Shown: in pieces, positions 13,650-17,132 of the stretch
Position numbering within the stretch: position 1 is the stretch's first letter
Layout of the letters: each line of letters begins with the position of its first letter
From: Candidatus Collierbacteria bacterium GW2011_GWB1_44_6
Lineage (GTDB): Bacteria > Patescibacteriota > Microgenomatia > UBA1400 > MFAQ01
Assembly: GCA_000998025.1 (NCBI GenBank)
Contig: LCJG01000021.1
Coordinates: 1-17,132, forward strand
Length of the DNA stretch: 17,132 nucleotides
Reading direction: 5' to 3'
Notes under the pieces: generated by a model
What the model was told of the DNA's origin: nothing
Seen by the model: only the letters and a program-made list of their open reading frames with translations
The model's database searches: none
Program-made: the position numbers and the translations under genes

Positions 13650-14735
13650 CTACACTTCTCTCTCCACCATATACCTCGCAATCCCCTCCAGGTAGTCAAT
13701 TGATTTCTCATCTAATCCTCTACCCCGAAGCCTCTTAGCCGTTTCTGCCGCTTTCTCGGCATATTTCCTAGCGACATCTACCGAGTATTGATATGCGCCG
13801 CTATCCTTGATCGCCTTTTTTGCCAACTCAATATCTTTTTCATCCACTTTTATTTTTCCCCAAACATTCATAATGTCCTTCTTTTCTTTTTCAGTCCCTC
13901 GTTCCATCACCTTGGTCACAAGAAGCGTTACTTTGCCTTGCAACAAGTCGGAGTTCGCCGACTTTCCCGTTTTTTCTTCATCACCAAATACCCCCAGCAC
14001 GTCATCTTGTAGTTGAAAAGCAATCCCTCCATCCACCGAATAGTCATGAAGAATCTGCAATACCTCCGGACTTAAATCAGCCAACAAACCTCCGATTATC
14101 AAAGGATTCTCATATGTGTAGATCGCAGTCTTAGCTCTGTGAAGGCTCATCACTTTTTCTTCAGTCATTTCTCCCAGTTTGGCCAGACTAGCATCATATG
14201 CCTGTCCAAAAGCTGTATTTGTAATCCCTCTCAGTAATTGCTTCATCACTTTATTCACCTTTTCAGAATCAAATCCACAAGTCAGGAGCCTCTCAAAACC
14301 AAGACACAAAACAGCGTCCCCCAGACAAACAGCCATCGACTCTCCGAAATGTTCATCTCCCTTTCCAAAAAAAACTTGCGTAGTCTGTCCACCTCTCCTC
14401 ACCAAATCTCGATCCATAAAATCATCATGCATTAGCAGAGCGGTATGTACTAGCTCGACCGCCTCCACCGCCCTCCACATCGATTCATCATACCCACCCG
14501 CCTTTCCCAACAAAAATCCATAATAAACAAAGGAGGCGCGCAATCTCTTTGCCGATCTTAAATTGTGTTCCTTACCATGAAGTAACATCTCCCGAACCAT
14601 TTTCCTTTGTGTTTCGTTAAACCCAAAGTCATTAGCAATTTCCTCATCCCAATATTTTTTCAATCTCAAATCGGCTTCTTTTGCCAATAGGATCAAATTA
14701 TTTTTTGCGGCCAACCCCAAAGAGTCTTTTACCAT
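13650..14735 (-). CDS. trans-polyprenyl diphosphate synthase (FPP/GGPP synthase family)
   Basis: A 361-residue trans-isoprenyl diphosphate synthase. ATG at 14735 is preferred over an upstream in-frame start because the extra residues do not resemble the family and TAAAAT ends seven bases before it. The first Asp-rich motif is MHDDFMDRD (104-108 core) and the second is FQLQDDVLGVFGD (244-252). The KRLR substrate loop is at 63-66, in a variant SAKRLRAS context. HRAKTAIYTYENPLIIGG is the conserved K-T/P region. It makes a linear allylic diphosphate, whose chain length cannot be read reliably; FPP or GGPP would be the primer used by UppS. It is divergent from the truncated pilin-like gene at 14785. 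Confidence 0.9.
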   Translation of the reverse strand: MVKDSLGLAAKNNLILLAKEADLRLKKYWDEEIANDFGFNETQRKMVREMLLHGKEHNLRSAKRLRASFVYYGFLLGKAGGYDESMWRAVEAVELVHTALLMHDDFMDRDLVRRGGQTTQVFFGKGDEHFGESMAVCLGDAVLCLGFERLLTCGFDSEKVNKVMKQLLRGITNTAFGQAYDASLAKLGEMTEEKVMSLHRAKTAIYTYENPLIIGGLLADLSPEVLQILHDYSVDGGIAFQLQDDVLGVFGDEEKTGKSANSDLLQGKVTLLVTKVMERGTEKEKKDIMNVWGKIKVDEKDIELAKKAIKDSGAYQYSVDVARKYAEKAAETAKRLRGRGLDEKSIDYLEGIARYMVEREV

Positions 14736-14742
14736 GTCTCGT

Positions 14743-14748
14743 ATTTTA
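14743..14748 (-). promoter_or_regulatory. -10 box (TAAAAT) seven bases before the trans-prenyltransferase ATG
   Basis: On the minus strand TAAAAT is followed by acgagac and then ATG at 14735. No Shine-Dalgarno sequence lies between. It falls in the divergent gap shared with the pilin-like gene at 14785. Confidence 0.45.
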
Positions 14749-14784
14749 CTGTAAAATAACCATAGATATGATAAGACAACCGGA

Positions 14785-14967
14785 TTGTTAGCTTTCTTTG
14801 TTATTATTCTGGCCGGTTTCAATTACATTACCGCAGCCGGCGACAAAAACAAAGTCGAACAGGCTCAACATATGCTAACATATGGAATAGTAGGATTAGT
14901 CGTCGTCGTCACCTCCTTCCTCATCACTAGAATTATTGGAGCCGTGATCGGCTTCCCCTTTTTCTAA
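14785..14967 (+). CDS. Short, probably 5'-truncated pilin-like membrane protein
   Basis: A 60-residue product from TTG at 14785. It contains the array core, LAGFNYITAAGDKNKVEQAQ, followed by a full second helix (GIVGLVVVVTSFLITRIIGAVIG). It lacks the leader and exposed N-terminal segment of its sisters, and its first helix is only about 14 residues. The frame is open back to 14755 but has no ATG or GTG. An ATG at 14768 in another frame reads MIRQPDC and stops, so a one-base change could have joined it to this frame. It may be a truncated pseudogene or a single-base error. The next pilin-like gene starts 3 bases after its stop. Confidence 0.55.
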   Translation: MLAFFVIILAGFNYITAAGDKNKVEQAQHMLTYGIVGLVVVVTSFLITRIIGAVIGFPFF

Positions 14968-14970
14968 AAA

Positions 14971-15333
14971 ATGATCAAACTCTTTCAGTCCACCATCAAA
15001 CAAGCTTACGCAGTCGATATAGTCGGCACCATCGATGTTCCTGCAGGCGTCCCTGCGGCTGTCTCCGGCACTACCGACATTATTAGTGCCGTTGTCCGCT
15101 TTTTGGTCGTCATAGCCGGGATCTTTGCCCTCTGGCAATTTTTAAGTGGTGGCTTACAGTTCATCACCTCCGGCGGTGACAAAGGAAAGTTGACCGAAGC
15201 TCAAAACAAAATTCAAATGAGCATAGTAGGACTCGTTATTATTGCTGCCAGTTTTATCATTATTGCTATAGTCAGCCAGGTTCTTTTTGGTGACTTCAAG
15301 GCCATCCTAGCCCCCAAACTTCAATCCATCTAA
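14971..15333 (+). CDS. Pilin-like TrbC/VirB2-type membrane protein
   Basis: A 120-residue protein. The leader MIKLFQSTIKQAYAVD is followed by an exposed segment rich in small residues (GTIDVPAGVPAAVSGT). Two helices follow, about 38-60 and 84-108, bracketing SGGLQFITSGGDKGKLTEAQ. ATG begins 3 bases after the upstream stop and the next gene starts 2 bases after its stop, so these genes are one transcript unit without visible Shine-Dalgarno sequences. The core motif places it firmly with the other array members. Confidence 0.8.
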   Translation: MIKLFQSTIKQAYAVDIVGTIDVPAGVPAAVSGTTDIISAVVRFLVVIAGIFALWQFLSGGLQFITSGGDKGKLTEAQNKIQMSIVGLVIIAASFIIIAIVSQVLFGDFKAILAPKLQSI

Positions 15334-15335
15334 AA

Positions 15336-15701
15336 ATGAAAAATATCATTTCACAAGTATTCGCAGCAGACATAGATGTTGGAACAGGTATCACCGGTAC
15401 AGGACCCTTTCAAGTCGTCATGGATCAAGGAGCCACCAAAACCGCCCTTGGAGACTTTCTTTCCAACATAATTACCACCATCACTGTAGTTGGAGGACTA
15501 GCCTTCGTTATTTATTTCTTTATTGGTTCTCTCAAATGGATCACGGCCGGTGGAGACAAAACCAAAGTTTCCGAGGCTCAGCAACAAATGACTCAAGCCG
15601 CTATCGGCCTTATCGCCATAGTTGCCTCTTTCTTCATCGTCGGTATCGTCGGGGCAGTACTTGGCATCGATATTCTTAATCCTTTCGAAACATTATTTTG
15701 A
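15336..15701 (+). CDS. Pilin-like TrbC/VirB2-type membrane protein
   Basis: A 121-residue protein with the short leader MKNIISQVFAAD, ending in the Ala-Ala pair shared with several sisters. An exposed segment (IDVGTGITGTGPFQVV) precedes two helices, about 42-67 and 85-112. The core is IGSLKWITAGGDKTKVSEAQ followed by AAIGLIAIVASFFIVGIVGA. Spacing of 2 bases to the previous stop and 7 bases to the next start indicates an operon. A pilin-type role is inferred. Confidence 0.8.
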   Translation: MKNIISQVFAADIDVGTGITGTGPFQVVMDQGATKTALGDFLSNIITTITVVGGLAFVIYFFIGSLKWITAGGDKTKVSEAQQQMTQAAIGLIAIVASFFIVGIVGAVLGIDILNPFETLF

Positions 15702-15708
15702 TAAATAT

Positions 15709-16044
15709 ATGCAACAACTACTTGCTCAAAACGAAATCGTCAACAAAGCTTTGTCTCCTAATATCCCTCAAACTCCCGGCGGAGGACTTGCTTTCTATAT
15801 TGCTACCCTGTGGCAAACAGTCATTACCGTCGGAGGAATCGCTTTTATCATTTATCTCATCTGGGGTGGGGTCGAATATATGACCTCAGGCGGAGACAAA
15901 GCCAGAATTGATGATGCCTCCAAAAAGATCAGCAGTTCTGTCATCGGTATTGCTATTTTAGTTGCTTCATACGCCATCACCCTCTTCATTCAGGGAGTCT
16001 TCAAGATTAACATTCTAAAACCTGTTTTTCCTAGCGCCTTATGA
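15709..16044 (+). CDS. Pilin-like TrbC/VirB2-type membrane protein without AA leader
   Basis: A 111-residue protein. ATG at 15709 is chosen because it follows the upstream stop by seven bases; the frame is open back to 15622, but that extension lies inside the preceding gene and does not resemble a leader. The N-terminus MQQLLAQNEIVNKALSPN lacks the Ala-Ala leader of its neighbours and looks cytoplasmic or mature-like. Two helices follow, about 33-55 and 78-102, around WGGVEYMTSGGDKARIDDAS. Its stop overlaps the next start in an ATGA. Confidence 0.8.
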   Translation: MQQLLAQNEIVNKALSPNIPQTPGGGLAFYIATLWQTVITVGGIAFIIYLIWGGVEYMTSGGDKARIDDASKKISSSVIGIAILVASYAITLFIQGVFKINILKPVFPSAL

Positions 16045-16403
16045 TCAATCAATTTATCTCACAAGTAATCGCCGCCTCGGACATTGAGGTTCCCATTGGA
16101 GAAGAGGTTACCAAAAACAATTTCTTCGGTTACACCTGTATCGGACACCTGGTAAGCAATGGAGTGGCCGCCGCTTTTATCGTTTCAGGTATTGCCTTTT
16201 TTGTCTTCTTAGTTTGGGGAGGTGTCGACTGGATCATGTCCGGTGGAGATAAGGTCAAAGTCGAATCTGCTCAAAAAAGAATTACCGCTGCATTAATAGG
16301 CCTTGCCATCGTCGCCTCCAGCTGGGCAGTTTACCAATTAGTTCTGACCTTCTTTGGAATCAATCTAGACGCCTTATGTACCGAAAGCCCTCTGGGCAAT
16401 TGA
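16041..16403 (+). CDS. Pilin-like TrbC/VirB2-type membrane protein
   Basis: A 120-residue protein with the leader MINQFISQVIAASD, an exposed segment to about residue 40 and two helices, about 43-64 and 84-109. The core is WGGVDWIMSGGDKVKVESAQ, then RITAALIGLAIVASSWAVYQ. Cys33 (YTCIGH) and Cys113 (DALCTES) lie on the same predicted side and might pair. It overlaps the upstream gene by four bases (ATGA). It is most similar to the next gene, 16465-16803, suggesting a recent duplication. Confidence 0.8.
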   Translation: MINQFISQVIAASDIEVPIGEEVTKNNFFGYTCIGHLVSNGVAAAFIVSGIAFFVFLVWGGVDWIMSGGDKVKVESAQKRITAALIGLAIVASSWAVYQLVLTFFGINLDALCTESPLGN

Positions 16404-16425
16404 CAAACTCAAAATCGGATATAAT
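16400..16425 (+). promoter_or_regulatory. Candidate promoter (TTGACA ... TATAAT) for the pilin-like gene at 16465
   Basis: A perfect TTGACA (16400-16405) and a perfect TATAAT (16420-16425) occur in the only longer gap of the array. The spacer is just 14 bases, shorter than usual; a TACTAT at 16425-16430 gives 19. Initiation here would leave an A-rich 5' leader of about 33 bases without a Shine-Dalgarno. Confidence 0.5.
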
Positions 16426-16464
16426 ACTATTAATACGCATACAAATTATTAAAAAACAAAAAAT

Positions 16465-16803
16465 ATGTCCCTAATTTCACAAGTTTATGCCGCAGGCACC
16501 ATAGGTGTCCCTCAACCCACCGGTATGAAAATCACCGACATCGGTGTCCTTATCAGTAGAGTTATCTCCGTCGCCTTTATTCTTGCAGGTATACTCACTT
16601 TCGCCTTCCTTGTTATTGGAGGTATCGAATGGCTCACCTCCGGTGGTGACAAAACCAAAACCGAGCAGGCCAGAAATCGCATTACCGCCGCCATTGTAGG
16701 TCTTGCCATCGTCGCCGCTTCGTGGGCACTCATGCAGCTCATCTCCTACTTCTTTGGTGTTGACGTCTTCTCAGGCAACATCAACATTCCCAAGCCTTAC
16801 TAA
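16465..16803 (+). CDS. Pilin-like TrbC/VirB2-type membrane protein
   Basis: A 112-residue protein with the leader MSLISQVYAAG, a short exposed segment (TIGVPQPTGMKI) and two helices, about 30-53 and 73-97. The core IGGIEWLTSGGDKTKTEQAR followed by ITAAIVGLAIVAASWALMQ is the cleanest example of the array consensus. It is preceded by a 61-base gap with promoter-like hexamers and followed by a terminator, so it can form its own transcript and may be the most highly expressed subunit. That expression idea is inference. Confidence 0.82.
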   Translation: MSLISQVYAAGTIGVPQPTGMKITDIGVLISRVISVAFILAGILTFAFLVIGGIEWLTSGGDKTKTEQARNRITAAIVGLAIVAASWALMQLISYFFGVDVFSGNINIPKPY

Positions 16804-16821
16804 GAATCACATTAGTATCCA

Positions 16822-16847
16822 AAAGCCCACTACCCGGTGGGTTTTTT
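16822..16847 (+). terminator. Intrinsic terminator after the pilin-like gene at 16465
   Basis: The stem AAAGCCCAC / GTGGGTTTT has five G-C-rich pairs (CCCAC/GTGGG), one G-U pair and flanking A-T pairs, a 6-base loop (16831-16836) and a run of six T at 16842-16847. Confidence 0.8.
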
Positions 16848-16850
16848 GTA

Positions 16851-16856
16851 TATAAT
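16851..16856 (+). promoter_or_regulatory. Consensus -10 box (TATAAT) six bases before the last pilin-like ATG
   Basis: A perfect TATAAT, then caaatt, then ATG at 16863. The terminator hairpin of the preceding gene occupies the -35 position, so recognition would rest on the -10 element. Start at the usual distance gives a leaderless message. Confidence 0.5.
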
Positions 16857-16862
16857 CAAATT

Positions 16863-17132
16863 ATGTCATTCCAATTTGTAACCTCAGCCCATGCTGCTGA
16901 TTGGGCGGCAATTAACCCAGACTGCGTTTCTGACGGCACCGCCACAATTCAAGGAATAGAGTGTGTTATTGGAAATATCCTAACCCCCATCCCCGCCCTT
17001 ATTGCTCTCGTCGCGGTCGGCATGCTTATTATGGCCGGTATTCGCATTATCAGTGCCGGCAGTGAACCAAAAGCTTTAGCTGCGGCTTGGTCCACTTTTA
17101 CTTACGCTCTTATCGGACTTGTTTTACTCGCA
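16863..17132 (+). CDS. Pilin-like membrane protein, cysteine-pair subtype (3' end beyond window)
   Basis: Ninety codons are present and the frame is open at the window edge. The leader MSFQFVTSAHAAD ends in the Ala-Ala pair of the array. Cys21 and Cys34 (PDCVSDG, GIECVIG) parallel the Cys pair in the first array member at 11817. The first helix is about residues 37-59 (ILTPIPALIALVAVGMLIMA) and the polar turn RIISAGSEPKAL replaces SGGDKxK. A second helix begins with TYALIGLVLLA. It starts a new transcript after a terminator. Confidence 0.75.
   Translation, partial: MSFQFVTSAHAADWAAINPDCVSDGTATIQGIECVIGNILTPIPALIALVAVGMLIMAGIRIISAGSEPKALAAAWSTFTYALIGLVLLA

Noticed and set aside
13788..14523. 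Plus-strand open frames opposite the trans-prenyltransferase
   Set aside because: Shadows of a gene with both Asp-rich motifs.
1..17132. CRISPR array, insertion sequence or integrase
   Set aside because: No regularly spaced repeats and no transposase or recombinase motifs were seen on either strand.

Overview
The window looks like a piece of a small-genome candidate-phyla (Patescibacteria/CPR, perhaps Microgenomates-like) chromosome. This is an inference from gene content: an array of small TrbC/VirB2-type pilin-like membrane proteins, a degenerate PP2C-like membrane protein, short intergenic spaces and few Shine-Dalgarno sequences. No marker gene in the window fixes the taxon.

Layout. (1) 1-2500 is an AT-rich accessory-looking segment. 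It holds an XRE-type HTH regulator, a RibD/DHFR-like reductase, a 281-aa protein of unknown function with a possible zinc site, and a probable ABM-fold monooxygenase. A GC-rich double-hairpin element and a short tandem repeat follow. The reductase lies between two copies of the last 15 codons of the regulator gene, so it appears to have been inserted between the regulator and a partner gene. (2) 2498-5949 holds a small membrane protein and, on the minus strand, comF-znuA-znuC-znuB, a phosphoribosyltransferase-like competence gene followed by a zinc ABC importer. (3) 6003-7189 is a trans-translation block: smpB, a small unknown gene and the tmRNA gene ssrA. The tmRNA has a canonical promoter, a readable 31-residue tag ending in YAFA and a terminator. 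(4) 7195-11771, minus strand, holds a SpoIID/LytB-type peptidoglycan-acting protein with an N-terminal coiled coil, then a three-gene unit: PH-domain membrane protein, two-helix membrane protein, PP2C-like/beta-propeller membrane protein. (5) 11817-17132 has nine pilin-like genes on the plus strand, the last cut by the window edge. The array is interrupted by uppS (plus), a small conserved-looking gene and a trans-prenyltransferase (both minus).

Two themes stand out. The nine pilin-like paralogues share a two-helix core around a SGGDKxK motif, but their N-termini differ and several are very short Ala-Ala-ending leaders. Together with the coiled-coil SpoIID protein and undecaprenyl-PP synthase this suggests an envelope-spanning pilus or secretion apparatus. 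Second, many operon-leading genes have a TANNNT (-10-like) hexamer ending 5-7 bases before the start codon and no Shine-Dalgarno sequence, which is the arrangement expected of leaderless mRNAs.
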